NCBI RefSeq assembly: GCF_000022085.1
Contig: NC_011894.1
Coordinates: forward strand, 1,576,501 to 1,640,500
DNA: 64,000 nucleotides
DNA from: Methylobacterium nodulans ORS 2060
GTDB taxonomy: Bacteria > Pseudomonadota > Alphaproteobacteria > Rhizobiales > Beijerinckiaceae
Direction: 5' to 3'
This document shows positions 44,369 to 54,415 of the stretch, piece after piece. The translations under genes were made by a program, and so were the position numbers. How positions within the stretch are numbered: the first letter of the stretch is position 1; each line of letters begins with the position of its first letter. The notes below the pieces were generated by a model. It saw only the letters and a list, made by a program, of their open reading frames with translations. It was not told the DNA's origin and searched no databases.

Positions 44369-45565
44369 CTAGGCCGCGAGCGCCCGTGTGCTCCAGCGCC
44401 GCACCTCGTCGTCGATGGCCAGCGCCTCGGCCACGTCGGCGGGCGCCGCGGGGAAGCGCGCAGCGAAATCCTCGCAGGCCCGCTCGACCAGGGCGGCGAT
44501 GTCGTAGAAGCCGATCCGCCCGGCGATGAAGGCGGCGACCGCGATCTCGTTGGCCGCGTTCATCACGGTGGGCTGCGCGCCGCCCGCCGCGAGCGCCGCC
44601 CTGGCGATGCGCAGGCACGGGAAGCGCTCCTCGTCCGGGCGCTCGAAGGTGAGGCTGCCGGTCGCCGCGAGGTCGACCGGGCGGCCCCGCGCGATGGACA
44701 GCCGATCGCCGATGCCGAGGCAATGGGCGATCGGAACCCGCATGTCCGGCATGGCGAGCCCGGCCGTCACCGCTCCGTCGCGCCAGGTCACGAGGCCGTG
44801 GACGATCGATTGCGGGTGCACGACGACGTCGAGCCGCGCGGCGTCGATGGAGAAGAGGTGGTGCGCCTCGACGAGTTCGAGGCCCTTGTTCATCAGGGTG
44901 GCGGAATCGATGTTGATCTTCATCCCCATCGACCAGGTCGGGTGCGCGGCGGCCTCCGCGGCGCTCGCCGCCGCGATCCGCTCGCGCGGCGCCGTGCGGA
45001 ACGGCCCCCCCGAGGCCGTGATGGTCATGCGGGTGATGTCGTCGATGCGGCCCTCGCCGATGGCCTGGGCGAGCGCATTGTGCTCGGAATCCATCGGCAG
45101 GATGCGGGCGCCGTAGCGCTTGGCGTCGCGCATGAAGGCGTCGCCCGCGCAGACGAGGCTCTCCTTGTTGGCGAGCGCCACCGTGCGCCCGAGGCGGATG
45201 GCTGCGTGGGTGGGCGTGAGACCTGCCGCCCCGCTCACGGCGGCGACGACGAGGTCCGCATCCCGGCTCGCCGCCTCGATCACCGCCTCCGGCCCCGCCC
45301 CGCAGGCGATGCCGCTGCCCGCGAGCGCGTCCCGGAGCGCAGGGCCCCCGTCCGGGTCGGAGAGGGCCGCGAAGCCGGCGCCGAGTTCGCGCGCGACGCG
45401 CGCCAGCGCCGCCGCATCCTTGCCTCCCGCGACGGCCGCGACCCGGAAGCGGTCGCGGTGCTGGTCGAGGAGATCGGCGGTGGAGCGTCCGATGGAGCCG
45501 GTCGCTCCGAGCACGGTGACGGTGCACGTCAAGGTCGAGGATCCTCGTTGTCCGCGCCCAGCCAT
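44369..45565 (-). CDS. dxr: 1-deoxy-D-xylulose 5-phosphate reductoisomerase
   Basis: 398 residues from the ATG at 45563-45565 (a TTG at 45532 is also possible). Converts DXP to methylerythritol 4-phosphate with NADPH, the committed step of the non-mevalonate isoprenoid pathway; uppS in the same cluster uses the product. NADPH loop TVLGATGSIGRSTADLL, VALANKESLV, and metal ligands in PMDSEHNALAQ. The next conserved gene, cdsA, is pushed about 1.15 kb away by a chemoreceptor remnant. Confidence 0.96.
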   Translation of the reverse strand: MAGRGQRGSSTLTCTVTVLGATGSIGRSTADLLDQHRDRFRVAAVAGGKDAAALARVARELGAGFAALSDPDGGPALRDALAGSGIACGAGPEAVIEAASRDADLVVAAVSGAAGLTPTHAAIRLGRTVALANKESLVCAGDAFMRDAKRYGARILPMDSEHNALAQAIGEGRIDDITRMTITASGGPFRTAPRERIAAASAAEAAAHPTWSMGMKINIDSATLMNKGLELVEAHHLFSIDAARLDVVVHPQSIVHGLVTWRDGAVTAGLAMPDMRVPIAHCLGIGDRLSIARGRPVDLAATGSLTFERPDEERFPCLRIARAALAAGGAQPTVMNAANEIAVAAFIAGRIGFYDIAALVERACEDFAARFPAAPADVAEALAIDDEVRRWSTRALAA

Positions 45566-45825
45566 ATCCAAGCTGGGGGGCGAAGGGCAATCCGTCCGGC
45601 CGAGATGCCGGGCTCGCGTCCCCGGGCGCCCCTGAGGTTCCGGGTGGCGTAGCGTTGCGGGCCGGAATGGCTCTCCTGACGCAGCTGCCGCGGCGCTGCA
45701 TCGGCGGCTGTGTCGCTGCTGATCGTCGTGCGAAATGTCTAGATCCGGAAAGTATTTTTCTGGTAAGAATGTATTAGGCAATCTACGGCTCTCTCGGTCA
45801 TTGTAGTCTTGGTGGGATTGCATTG

Positions 45826-46689
45826 ATGAGAATCGGAATCCGCTCCCGTCTCTATGCTGGATTTGGCAGTCTGGTTCTCATCACGGCCGGGCTCGGAGGA
45901 TTCTCGCTCTATCAGCAGAGTTCCATCGTCGGGCAGTTCGAGCAGCGTGCCCGGTACGACCAGCGCGCCCGCACCGTGTTCGATGCCGAAGCGCAGGCGA
46001 CCCGGCTCGCCGGATTGTCGGAGATCTATCGCAGCACCTGGAGCGCCGAGAGGGTCCCCCAGATGGAGGAGGCCCGCCACGCCACCGAGACGATCAGCGC
46101 GACGATGGCCGGGGGCGCCTTGTCGGAGGAGCGGCGGCAGATCTACACGCGGATGCGGGACGAGGCGCAGGCGCTCAAGGGCGAGCTGCAGCGGCTGGCG
46201 GCGGCCGGGTCCGCGATCGCGTCCGAGAAGGCCAAGCTGTTCACGGGCGGCGACGAGCTCACGCGGGCGACCGACAGGCTCCTGGCCGAGATCCGCGCGC
46301 GCGGCGATGCGGCGCAGGTCGCCCAGGGCGCGCTCGTCGAGGCTGCCGTGCTCCTGGTGCGGGTCGCGAACTGGCGCTTCCTCGCCACCCTCGATCCCAA
46401 GGGGCCGGCGACCTTCGCGATGAATGCCGGCAAAGCCGAGGCGGCCCTGAAGAGCCTGCGTGGCCGCGATCCCGAGGGACAATTCACCGGTTCGATCAAG
46501 GCGGTGGAGGGCAGCCTGGCCCTCCTTCTAGCGCTCCAGTCATCCGGGAAAGAGGAAGCGGGAAGGGGCGGAGAATCCGGAAAAGGGCGAAGACCTTGTG
46601 ATCCGGTCTGCGAAGGCTCTGTTTGGAGACCGGACCATCGCGCCCCCTTAAGTGAAGTCGATATCCGCTGGTCTGTCGCAGGTTTTTGA
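45826..46689 (+). pseudogene. truncated methyl-accepting chemotaxis protein (sensor part only)
   Basis: The frame opens with MRIGIRSRLYAGFGSLVLIT, a typical chemoreceptor N-terminus: short basic cytoplasmic end and first membrane helix (about 10-30). A helical periplasmic region follows to about residue 230 and resembles bimodular helical sensor domains. The second membrane helix, HAMP and signalling domains are absent. At about 46521 the homologous sequence stops and the frame runs into a dispersed repeat, giving a nonsense tail to the stop at 46687-46689. The DNA before the start (45730-45825) is less GC-rich than its surroundings. It lies on the strand opposite to the cdsA-dxr operon it interrupts. 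Confidence 0.75.
46521..46645 (+). repeat. dispersed repeat copy that truncates the chemoreceptor gene
   Basis: CTCCTTCTAGCGCTCCAGTC through GGAGAATCCGG and TGATCCGGTCTGCGAAGGC to CCATCGCGCCC matches 21501-21612 in the same orientation, with small indels. Confidence 0.7.
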
Positions 46690-46722
46690 CGGAAAACCGC
46701 GGGGCACTGTTCCGAAACCTGC

Positions 46723-47607
46723 TTAGAGTCCGGCGGCGAGAAGGATGCCGGCGAGCAGAGCCACGGCGAAGAACCCGTCGAGACGGTCCATCACGCCGCC
46801 GTGGCCGGGGATCAGGCGGCCCGAATCCTTCGCGCCGTAGGCCCGCTTGAGAGCGGATTCGGCGAGGTCGCCGCCCTGGCTCAGCACCGAGCCGAGGGCG
46901 GAGAGGAGGAGGGCGGGGCCGAGCGGCAGGCTCGTCTGCGCGCCGAGATGGGTCGCGCCCGCCGCCACCGCGCCGCCGACGAGGGTCGCGCCGAGCAGCC
47001 CCCCGCAGAAGCCCGACCAGGTCTTCTTCGGGCTGACCGCCGGCCACAGCCTGGGGCCGCCGAGGGTGCGCCCGGTGAAGTAGGCGGCGATGTCGGTGGT
47101 CCAGACGACGCCGAACAGCCAGAGCGGGCCGGCGAGCCCGATGCGGGGATCGTCCCGCAGCAGCACCGGCACCAGGGCGACGATGGCAGCGCAGGCGAGG
47201 CTCAGCGGGGCCCAGAGCCGGCCCGGCCGGGGCCGGGCGACGAGCGCCAGGACGGCACCGCCGCCGATCCCGAGGCCCAGGAGCGGCAGCGGCGGCAGGG
47301 CGAGCCGCGCCCCGACGACGAGGCCCGCCAGCACCAGCCCGGCCAGGGCGAGGAGAGGCCGGTGCGGCCCCGTGCGGGTGATGGCGAGCCACTCGCCCAC
47401 GATGGCGAGCCCGGCCGCGAGCCAGATCAGCGCGAAGAACCAGCCGCCGCTCAGGGTCGCCGCCAGAACGAGCAGGCCCAGCACCACGCCGGACACGGCC
47501 CGCACCCCGAGTTCGCTCGCCGGCCAGGGCCGAGGTCTGTCCGGGGCCGGGCCCGGGGGCGGGGCGGAGCCCCCCGTGGAGGCGGGGGCGTCCCCGCGCT
47601 GGGCCAT
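46723..47607 (-). CDS. cdsA: phosphatidate cytidylyltransferase
   Basis: 294 residues from the ATG at 47605-47607, overlapping the uppS stop by one base. Makes CDP-diacylglycerol, the substrate of PssA encoded at 3.7 kb. About eight membrane helices; the family signature is SPKKTWSGFCGG and, near the C-terminus, KDSGRLIPGHGGVMDRLDG. The first 35 residues are Pro/Ala-rich and cytoplasmic. Confidence 0.95.
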   Translation of the reverse strand: MAQRGDAPASTGGSAPPPGPAPDRPRPWPASELGVRAVSGVVLGLLVLAATLSGGWFFALIWLAAGLAIVGEWLAITRTGPHRPLLALAGLVLAGLVVGARLALPPLPLLGLGIGGGAVLALVARPRPGRLWAPLSLACAAIVALVPVLLRDDPRIGLAGPLWLFGVVWTTDIAAYFTGRTLGGPRLWPAVSPKKTWSGFCGGLLGATLVGGAVAAGATHLGAQTSLPLGPALLLSALGSVLSQGGDLAESALKRAYGAKDSGRLIPGHGGVMDRLDGFFAVALLAGILLAAGL

Positions 47608-48380
47608 CAGCCGGCCTGTGCGGTCAGGCCGCCGAAGCGGCGCTCGCGGCTCTGGTACTCGCCGACCGCCGCCGCAAAGGCGGCGTGGTCGAAGTCCGGC
47701 CACAGGTCCTGGATGAACACGAATTCCGAATAGGCCGTCTGCCAGGTGAGGAAGTTCGACACCCGCTGCTCGCCCGAGGTGCGGATCACGAGGTCGGGGT
47801 CCGGGATGCCCTGCGTGTCGAGGGCGGCCGCCACCGTGCCGAGGTCGATCGCCTCCGGGCTCAGGCGCCCCTCCTGCACGGCCCGGGCCATCGCCTGGAC
47901 GGCGCGGACGATCTCCTGGCGCCCGCCGTAATTGAACGCGACCACAAGGGTAAGCCGCGTGTTCTGGGCGGTGCGCTCCTCGGCCTCGCGCAGCAGGGCG
48001 GCGATGTCGTCGGCCAAGCCCCGCCGCTCGCCGATGATCCGCACCCGCACGCCGTTCGCGTGCAGGTCGGCGAGGTCGCGGCGCACGAACAGCTTGAGCA
48101 GCCCCATCAGGTCGGCCACCTCGGAAGCGGGCCGGCGCCAGTTCTCCGACGAGAAGCTGTAGACGGTGAGATACTGGATGCCGAGGTCGATCGCCGCGCG
48201 CACCGCCCGGCGCACCGCCTCGACCCCCCGGCGGTGGCCCTCCGCCCGCGGCAGGCCGCGGCGGGCCGCCCAGCGCCCGTTGCCGTCCATGATGATGGCG
48301 ACATGCGCGGGAACGCCGCGCTTAAGCCCGGCGGTCTCGGCCGTGCCCGCGAGGAGTGCCGTCTTGCTGTCGCCCGCCAT
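47607..48380 (-). CDS. uppS: isoprenyl transferase (undecaprenyl diphosphate synthase)
   Basis: 257 residues. Cis-prenyltransferase making the undecaprenyl carrier for peptidoglycan and O-antigen. Catalytic Asp and substrate loop [17 protein letters not shown] (about 29-45), [11 protein letters not shown], and the C-terminal [16 protein letters not shown] and YSEFVF motifs are all present. Coupled to cdsA by overlap. Confidence 0.96.
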   Translation of the reverse strand: MAGDSKTALLAGTAETAGLKRGVPAHVAIIMDGNGRWAARRGLPRAEGHRRGVEAVRRAVRAAIDLGIQYLTVYSFSSENWRRPASEVADLMGLLKLFVRRDLADLHANGVRVRIIGERRGLADDIAALLREAEERTAQNTRLTLVVAFNYGGRQEIVRAVQAMARAVQEGRLSPEAIDLGTVAAALDTQGIPDPDLVIRTSGEQRVSNFLTWQTAYSEFVFIQDLWPDFDHAAFAAAVGEYQSRERRFGGLTAQAG

Positions 48381-48451
48381 CCCGGCCTAACCTGCGCGCG
48401 GACCGGGCCCCGACCCGCGCGTCCCTTCCTGACGATCCATGCCGGTCCGGA

Positions 48452-49015
48452 TCAGACCTGCATGATCTCCTTCTCCTTCGCCGCCAGGGTCTGGTCGACC
48501 TCGGCGATGTGCTGGTCCGTGATCTTCTGCACCTGATCGGCCTGACGCTTCTCGTCGTCCTGGCTGATGGCGCCATCCTTCTCCAGCTTCTTGAGCAGGT
48601 CGAGCCCGTCGCGGCGCACGTGGCGGACGGCGACACGCGCCTCCTCGGCATATTTGTGCGCCACCTTGACCATCTCCTTGCGGCGCTGCTCGCTCATCTC
48701 GGGGATGCGCAGCCGGATGGTCTGGCCCTCGGTCATCGGGTTGAGGCCGAGGTCGGATTCGCGGATCGCCTTCTCGACGGCGCTCACCATGCCGCGGTCC
48801 CACACGGCGACGCTGAGCAGCCGGGGCTCGGGCACGCTGATCGTCGCGACCTGGGCCATCGGCATCACGGCGCCGTAAGCCTCGATCTGGATCGGATCGA
48901 GCAGGGTGGGGCTCGCCCGACCGGTCCGCAGCGAGCCGAGATCGTGCTTGAGCGCATTCACCGCACCCTGCATGCGGCGCTTGAGGTCGGCGAGATCGAA
49001 GGTGGGGGTGGCCAT
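48452..49015 (-). CDS. frr: ribosome recycling factor
   Basis: 187 residues, the normal length. With EF-G it splits the post-termination ribosome. Recognised from [47 protein letters not shown] and [19 protein letters not shown] in the three-helix bundle and beta domain. It lies between pyrH and uppS as in most proteobacteria. Confidence 0.97.
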   Translation of the reverse strand: MATPTFDLADLKRRMQGAVNALKHDLGSLRTGRASPTLLDPIQIEAYGAVMPMAQVATISVPEPRLLSVAVWDRGMVSAVEKAIRESDLGLNPMTEGQTIRLRIPEMSEQRRKEMVKVAHKYAEEARVAVRHVRRDGLDLLKKLEKDGAISQDDEKRQADQVQKITDQHIAEVDQTLAAKEKEIMQV

Positions 49016-49136
49016 TCCTGCTCTTCCCGAGACGGACCGTGCGTCGGGGGGGCGGGCGTCTCACGCGCCCGCCTCCCGTTCCGGCTTCAATGGACCAAAA
49101 CCCGACCTGCCGCAAATGGCTCCGCGGACGATTGCT

Positions 49137-49859
49137 TCACGGCACCACGCGGGTCGCGGGCGCTTCCCCGGTCAGGATCGCCGTCACGGAGCTCGGCGGA
49201 TGGACCGAGCCGACCACCAGCGAGAGCCGGCTCTCGCGCGCGAGCGCGAAGGCGGCCGTGTCCATCACCTTGAGGTCGCGGGCGATGGCCTCGTCATGGG
49301 TGAGCCGGTCGTAGCGCACGGCCTGCGGGTCGTATTTGGGGTCGGCCGAGTAGACGCCGTCGACCTGCGTCGCCTTGAGCACGGCGTCGCATCTCAGCTC
49401 GGCGGCCCGCAGCACCGCCGCGGTGTCGGTGGTGAAGAAGGGGTTGCCGGTGCCGCCGGCCAGCACCACGACCTGCCCCTTGTCGAGGTGGTGGAGCGCC
49501 GGCTGGCGGGCATAGGTTTCGCAGATCGTCGGCATCGACACCGCCGACATGGTGCGGGCGGTGACGCCCGCGGCGTTGAGGGCCGTCTCCAGCGCCAGCG
49601 AGTTCATGACGGTGGCGATCATCCCGAGGGAGTCGCCGGTCGCCCGGTCGATCCAGCCTGCGGCGGAGACCCGCGCCCCCCGGATCACGTTGCCGCCCCC
49701 GACCACGAGCGCGACCTGGATGCCGGCCGCGACCGTGCGGGCGATGTCCTCGGCGAGCGCCGCGAGGGTCGGCGGATGCAGCCAATAGCCGTCCGGGGCG
49801 GCCAGAGCCTCGCCGGAGAGCTTCACGAGCACGCGACGAAACGGCGTCGTCTCCGACAT
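49137..49859 (-). CDS. pyrH: UMP kinase
   Basis: 240 residues from the ATG at 49857-49859, preceded by AGGAGGC. Amino-acid-kinase fold: VLVKLSGEAL, ALVVGGGNVIRGA, LGMIATVMNSLALE and VVVLAGGTGNPFFTTDTAA. Phosphorylates UMP to UDP; bacterial hexamers are regulated by GTP and UTP. First gene of the leftward frr-uppS-cdsA-dxr-rseP-bamA cluster in this window. Confidence 0.97.
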   Translation of the reverse strand: MSETTPFRRVLVKLSGEALAAPDGYWLHPPTLAALAEDIARTVAAGIQVALVVGGGNVIRGARVSAAGWIDRATGDSLGMIATVMNSLALETALNAAGVTARTMSAVSMPTICETYARQPALHHLDKGQVVVLAGGTGNPFFTTDTAAVLRAAELRCDAVLKATQVDGVYSADPKYDPQAVRYDRLTHDEAIARDLKVMDTAAFALARESRLSLVVGSVHPPSSVTAILTGEAPATRVVP

Positions 49860-50010
49860 GGGGCCTCCTGGCTGGAATCGAATGCGGGCGGGTTCTACCC
49901 CGCGCTCCCGGACCCGTCGAGGCGGGATCGTGCCAGTGGGAAGCGGGGATTGAGGCGGCCCGGGCCGCCCCCTTTGCATCCCGGACGCGGGACGCGCCGG
50001 GGAGGGGGGC

Positions 50011-50949
50011 TCAGGCGGGTTGGGCCAGCACCGCGAGCCAGCCCGGCACGTCCTCTGCGCGCTCCCGCCGGGTGGAGGCCGCCGCGAGGGTCACGATGGC
50101 GAGCCCGGCGGCTGCGGCCTCTCGGCGCACCAGGGCCTCGCCATGGGCGTAGCGCCCGTCCGGGCCCAGCACCGCCCCCGCCCCGTCATGGGCCTGCAGC
50201 GTGAAGGCGAACAGCCCGCCCGGCACCAGGGCGCGGGCGACGCCCGCGAAGACCGGCCCGAGGTCGCGCAGATACACGAACACGTCCGCCGCCACGACGA
50301 GGTCGACCCCCTGCGGGGGGTGACCGGCCAGGAAGGTCCCGATCTCGGCCTCGTGCAGGGCCGCGTAGCGCCCGAGCCGCCGCGCCTCGGCGAGCATGCC
50401 GGGCGACAGATCGACGCCCTCGATCCGGTCGACGAGATCGTCGAGCGCGCGCGCCGCGAGCCCGGTGCCGCAGCCGAGGTCGAGGGCGCGCCGGAAGGGG
50501 AGGGGGCGGTCCCGCGCCGCCGCGAGCAGCGCCTCGCGGATCATCGCCGGGGCGCGGTAGCCCAGGCCCTCGACGAGATGCCGCTCGAAGCGGTCCGCAT
50601 AGCCGTCGAACAGGGCCCGCACATAGGCGGGCGACAGGGCGGCCTCGCCCGCCTGCTCGCCGAGCTGCGCGAGGCGCAGCCGCGCACCGAGCGCGTCGTC
50701 CGGATCGAGGTCGAGGGCCGCCGCGAAGGCGCGCCGGGCGCGCTCGCGGGCGGCCGGATCCTCCGCCGCCAGGGCCTCGCGCGCGCGGCCGAGCAGCAGC
50801 CATGCCGGCACATAGGCGGGCACCCGCTCCAGCACCTGCTCGGCGAGATCGGCGGCGGCGGCGGCATCGCCCTCCGCCAGCGCGGCCTCGGCCCAGACGT
50901 AGCGGCGGTCGGCGAGGAGGTCGCCGGAGGAGCGGAGCGGCACGGCCAT
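50011..50949 (-). CDS. class I SAM-dependent methyltransferase with N-terminal TPR-like repeats
   Basis: 312 residues. Residues 15-100 form helical repeats of TPR character (LAEGDAAAAADLAEQVLERVPAY, AFAAALDLDPDDALG). A Rossmann methyltransferase domain follows with motif I LDLGCGTGLAARAL, motif II IEGVDLSPGMLAEA and motif IV VDLVVAADVFVYL. Such fusions are common in alphaproteobacteria; the substrate is unknown. The start at 50947-50949 is taken because earlier in-frame starts add sequence overlapping the divergent exonuclease promoter. Confidence 0.85.
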   Translation of the reverse strand: MAVPLRSSGDLLADRRYVWAEAALAEGDAAAAADLAEQVLERVPAYVPAWLLLGRAREALAAEDPAARERARRAFAAALDLDPDDALGARLRLAQLGEQAGEAALSPAYVRALFDGYADRFERHLVEGLGYRAPAMIREALLAAARDRPLPFRRALDLGCGTGLAARALDDLVDRIEGVDLSPGMLAEARRLGRYAALHEAEIGTFLAGHPPQGVDLVVAADVFVYLRDLGPVFAGVARALVPGGLFAFTLQAHDGAGAVLGPDGRYAHGEALVRREAAAAGLAIVTLAAASTRRERAEDVPGWLAVLAQPA

Positions 50950-51026
50950 GGACGAATGATGAATGCGGCGAACGGGAATCGGTCGAGGCGCGCCTATATA
51001 CGGTCTCGCGCAGGTCCCGGACCAGC

Positions 51027-52064
51027 ATGGCACGCAAAGACGCCGACATCCTCTGCCTCACCCGCGAGGGCCTCTACTGTCCCCTCGGCGACTTCCACGT
51101 CGATCCGGTCCGCCCGGTGCCGCGGGCGCTGATCACCCACGGCCACGCCGACCATGCCCGCGCCGGCCACGGCCGGGTGCTCGCCACCCTCGAGACCCTG
51201 CGCATCATGGCGGTGCGCTACGGCGAGGATTTCTGCGGCGCCCGCCAGGAGGCGCGGCTCGGCGAGGCGATCCGCCTCGGCGAGGTCACGGTGCGCTTCG
51301 CGCCCGCCGGCCACGTCCTCGGCTCGGCGCAGATCGCGATCGAAGCCGGCTCCCGCCGCATCGTCGTCTCGGGCGACTACAAGCGGGCGCCCGACCCGAC
51401 CTGCCGGCCCTTCGAGGTGGTGCCCTGCGACGTCTTCATCACCGAGGCGACCTTCGGCCTGCCCGTCTTCCGCCATCCCGATGCGCGGGACGAGGTCCGC
51501 CGCCTGCTCGATTCCGTGCGGCTCTTCCCCGAGCGCACCCACATCGTCGGCGCCTACAGCCTCGGCAAGGCCCAGCGCGTGATGGCGCTCCTGCGCGAGG
51601 CCGGCTACGACGCCCCGATCCACCTGCACGGCGCGCTGGACAAGCTCACCGCGCTCTACAAGCGCGAGGGCGTCCCGCTCGGGGAGACCCCGAAGGTGGC
51701 CGCCGCCGACCGGCCGAAGCTCGGCGGCGCCATCGTGCTGTGCCCGCCCTCGGCGATCCAGGACCTGTGGTCGCGCAAGTTCCCCGACCCCGTCACGGCC
51801 TTCGCCTCGGGCTGGATGCGGGTGCGCGCCCGGGCCCGCCAGAAGGGCGTGGAACTGCCCCTCGTCATCTCCGATCATTCGGACTGGGACGACCTCTGCC
51901 GCACCATCCGGGAGACGGGGGCCGGCGAGGTCTGGGTCACGCACGGCCAGGAGGACGCCCTGGTGCATTGGTGCGCGACGCAAGGCATCGCGGCGCGACC
52001 CCTCCACATGCTGGGCTACGGCGACGAGGGCGAGGCGGAGCCGGCCGTGGAGAGCGCCGCGTGA
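51027..52064 (+). CDS. ligase-associated MBL-fold DNA exonuclease
   Basis: 345 residues. Metallo-beta-lactamase motif THGHADHARAGH (HxHxDH) and a later His in GHVLGSAQI and SGDYKRAPDP, then a beta-CASP region with a conserved VISDHSDWDDL. This is the exonuclease that accompanies an ATP-dependent DNA ligase in many proteobacteria. Its stop overlaps the start of that ligase gene as GTGA. The pair is thought to act in repair of DNA damage such as crosslinks or breaks. Confidence 0.9.
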   Translation: MARKDADILCLTREGLYCPLGDFHVDPVRPVPRALITHGHADHARAGHGRVLATLETLRIMAVRYGEDFCGARQEARLGEAIRLGEVTVRFAPAGHVLGSAQIAIEAGSRRIVVSGDYKRAPDPTCRPFEVVPCDVFITEATFGLPVFRHPDARDEVRRLLDSVRLFPERTHIVGAYSLGKAQRVMALLREAGYDAPIHLHGALDKLTALYKREGVPLGETPKVAAADRPKLGGAIVLCPPSAIQDLWSRKFPDPVTAFASGWMRVRARARQKGVELPLVISDHSDWDDLCRTIRETGAGEVWVTHGQEDALVHWCATQGIAARPLHMLGYGDEGEAEPAVESAA

Positions 52065-53773
52065 ACGACTTCGCCCACCTCCTCGACCGCCTCGCCTACG
52101 AGCCGCGCCGCAGCGCCAAGCTGCGGCTCCTGCAGGACTTCTTCGCGCATACGCCGGACCCGGACCGCGGCTTCGCGCTCGCCGCCATGACCGGCTCCTT
52201 AAGCTTCCGCGAGGCGAAGCCCGGCCTGATCCGCGGCCTCGTGGAGGAAAGGGTCGATCCGGTCCTGTTCCGGATGTCCTACCATTATGTCGGCGACCTC
52301 GCCGAGACGACCGCCCTGATCTGGCCGGCGCCGGAGGCCGCCGCCCCCGATGCCGCGGGAAGCGGCCACAACAACCCGCCGCCTCACGTGCCGAGCCTCG
52401 GCGAGGTCGTCGAGGCGCTGGCGACCATCGGCAAGGGCGAGTTGCCTTCCCGCCTCGCCGGGTGGCTCGACAGGCTCGACGAGACCGGGCGGTGGGCGCT
52501 CATCAAGCTCATCACCGGCGAATTGCGGGTCGGCGTCTCGGCCCGCCTCGCCAAGACCGCGGTCGCGAGCCTCGGCGGCTTCGAGGCCGACGCCGTCGAG
52601 GAGGTCTGGCACGGGCTGAAGGCCCCCTATCGGGCGCTCTTCGCCTGGGTGGAGGGAAGGGCCGAGCGGCCCGAGACCCTCAACCCCGCCCCGTTCCGGC
52701 CGCCGATGCTCTCGCATCCGGTCGACGAGGAGACCGACTTCGGCAAGCTCGACCCCGCAGCCTTCTGCGCCGAGTGGAAGTGGGACGGCATCCGGGTGCA
52801 GCTCGTCGGCGGGCGCGACCGGGCCGGCGATCAGGTCGCGCGCATCTACTCGCGCACCGGCGAGGACATCTCGGGCGCCTTCCCGGACCTCGCTGCGGCG
52901 ATCGGCTTCACGGGGGCGCTCGACGGCGAGCTTCTGATCCTGCGCGAGGGCCGGGTGCAGAGCTTCAACGTTCTCCAGCAGCGCCTCAACCGGAAGGCCG
53001 TGACGCCGAAGCTGCTGCAGGACTTTCCCGCGCATGTCCGCGCCTACGATCTCCTCGCCCTCGACGGGGAGGATCTGCGCGCGCTGCCCTTCGCGGAGCG
53101 CCGCGCGCGGCTGGAAGCCTTCGTGCGCGGCCTCGACCATGCCCGGATCGACCTCTCGCCCCTCGTGCCCTTCGGCGACTGGGAGGAACTGGCCGCCGCC
53201 CGCGCCGATCCGGCGAGCGTCGGGGCGGGCGAGGATGCCGAGGCGATCGAGGGCGTGATGCTCAAGCGCCGCACCAGCGCCTATGTGCCGGGCCGGCCGA
53301 AGGGGCCGTGGTGGAAGTGGAAGCGCGAGCCCTACCGGGTCGATGCGGTGATGATGTACGCCCAGCGCGGCCACGGGAAGCGCTCCTCCTTCTTTTCCGA
53401 CTACACGTTCGGGGTCTGGCGCGATTCCCCGGAAGGCGGCGAGGAGCTGGTCCCGGTCGGCAAGGCCTATCACGGCTTCACCGACGAGGAACTGGCCAAG
53501 CTCGACCGCTACGTCCGCAACCACACGGTCAAGCGCTTCGGCCCGGTCCGCGAGGTCGAGTACGGGCTTGCCAAGGGGCTGGTCCTGGAGATTGCCTTCG
53601 AGGGGCTGCAGCGCTCGACCCGGCACAAGTCGGGCGTGGCGATGCGCTTTCCCCGCGTGAGCCGGGTCCGCTGGGACAAGCCGCCCGCCGAGGCCGACCG
53701 GCTCGAGAGGCTGCACGAGATCCTGGAGCGCGGCGAGCGCGAGGTGATGCCGGGACGGGAGATGGTGCCATGA
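52061..53773 (+). CDS. ATP-dependent DNA ligase (exonuclease-linked type)
   Basis: 570 residues from a GTG overlapping the previous stop. N-terminal helical DNA-binding domain (about 1-190), adenylation domain with the nucleotide-accepting Lys in AEWKWDGIRVQL (motif I) and DGELLIL (motif III), and an OB domain with VEGRxx-like IEGVMLKRR (motif IV) and WWKWKREP (motif V). Bacterial housekeeping ligation uses the NAD-dependent LigA, so this is an accessory repair enzyme working with the preceding exonuclease. A Pro/Asn insert (GSGHNNPPPHVP) lies near residue 105. Confidence 0.92.
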   Translation: MNDFAHLLDRLAYEPRRSAKLRLLQDFFAHTPDPDRGFALAAMTGSLSFREAKPGLIRGLVEERVDPVLFRMSYHYVGDLAETTALIWPAPEAAAPDAAGSGHNNPPPHVPSLGEVVEALATIGKGELPSRLAGWLDRLDETGRWALIKLITGELRVGVSARLAKTAVASLGGFEADAVEEVWHGLKAPYRALFAWVEGRAERPETLNPAPFRPPMLSHPVDEETDFGKLDPAAFCAEWKWDGIRVQLVGGRDRAGDQVARIYSRTGEDISGAFPDLAAAIGFTGALDGELLILREGRVQSFNVLQQRLNRKAVTPKLLQDFPAHVRAYDLLALDGEDLRALPFAERRARLEAFVRGLDHARIDLSPLVPFGDWEELAAARADPASVGAGEDAEAIEGVMLKRRTSAYVPGRPKGPWWKWKREPYRVDAVMMYAQRGHGKRSSFFSDYTFGVWRDSPEGGEELVPVGKAYHGFTDEELAKLDRYVRNHTVKRFGPVREVEYGLAKGLVLEIAFEGLQRSTRHKSGVAMRFPRVSRVRWDKPPAEADRLERLHEILERGEREVMPGREMVP

Positions 53774-54270
53774 GGCGCATTGAGAGGATCGCCGAGGGGG
53801 AGGTGACGCGGCAGGTCACGGGCCGGCTCACCGTCGCGACGCAGGGGCAGGGCTTCACCGAGATCACCGCCGACATCGCGGGCTTCGTGCGCGAGAGCGG
53901 CCTGACGCAGGCTCTCCTCACGGTCTTCTGCCGCCACACCTCGGCCTCGCTGACGATCCAGGAGAATGCCGACCCGGACGTGCGCACCGACCTCCTCACC
54001 GCCCTCGACCGGCTCGCCCCGCGCCAGGGCGCCTACCTCCACGACGCCGAGCTGCCGGACCGATTGCAGGGACGGATGTTCTACCTGCATCGGGACGAGG
54101 GTCCCGACGACATGCCGGGCCACATCCGCACGATGCTGACCGACTCAGGCCTCGCGATTCCGGTGATCGAAAGCCGCCTCGCGCTCGGCACATGGCAGGG
54201 CATCTACCTGATCGAGCACCGGGACCAGCCGCATCGCCGGGAGGTGATCCTGCACCTTGCCGGCGCGTGA
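53770..54270 (+). CDS. YjbQ family protein (secondary thiamine-phosphate synthase type)
   Basis: 166 residues, overlapping the ligase gene by four bases (ATGA). The YjbQ/UPF0047 fold is recognised from VFCRHTSASLTIQENADPD and LALGTWQGIYLIEHR. E. coli YjbQ shows weak thiamine-phosphate synthase activity, but the real role is unclear; conserved His and Glu residues suggest a metal site. Coupling to a DNA repair pair may be coincidental. Confidence 0.88.
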   Translation: MRRIERIAEGEVTRQVTGRLTVATQGQGFTEITADIAGFVRESGLTQALLTVFCRHTSASLTIQENADPDVRTDLLTALDRLAPRQGAYLHDAELPDRLQGRMFYLHRDEGPDDMPGHIRTMLTDSGLAIPVIESRLALGTWQGIYLIEHRDQPHRREVILHLAGA

Positions 54271-54415
54271 TCGGGCGGGACAGCGCGGATTTACGCAGCG
54301 CGCCGAAATTGTCGGCGGGGCCACAAAGGCTTAAGTTCGGTGCCAAGAATTCCGTGCCAAGAGAGCCGCCCGGTCGCCGGGTCCGAGGCTCCTTCGCGTG
54401 GGCGGGAGGCGCCGC

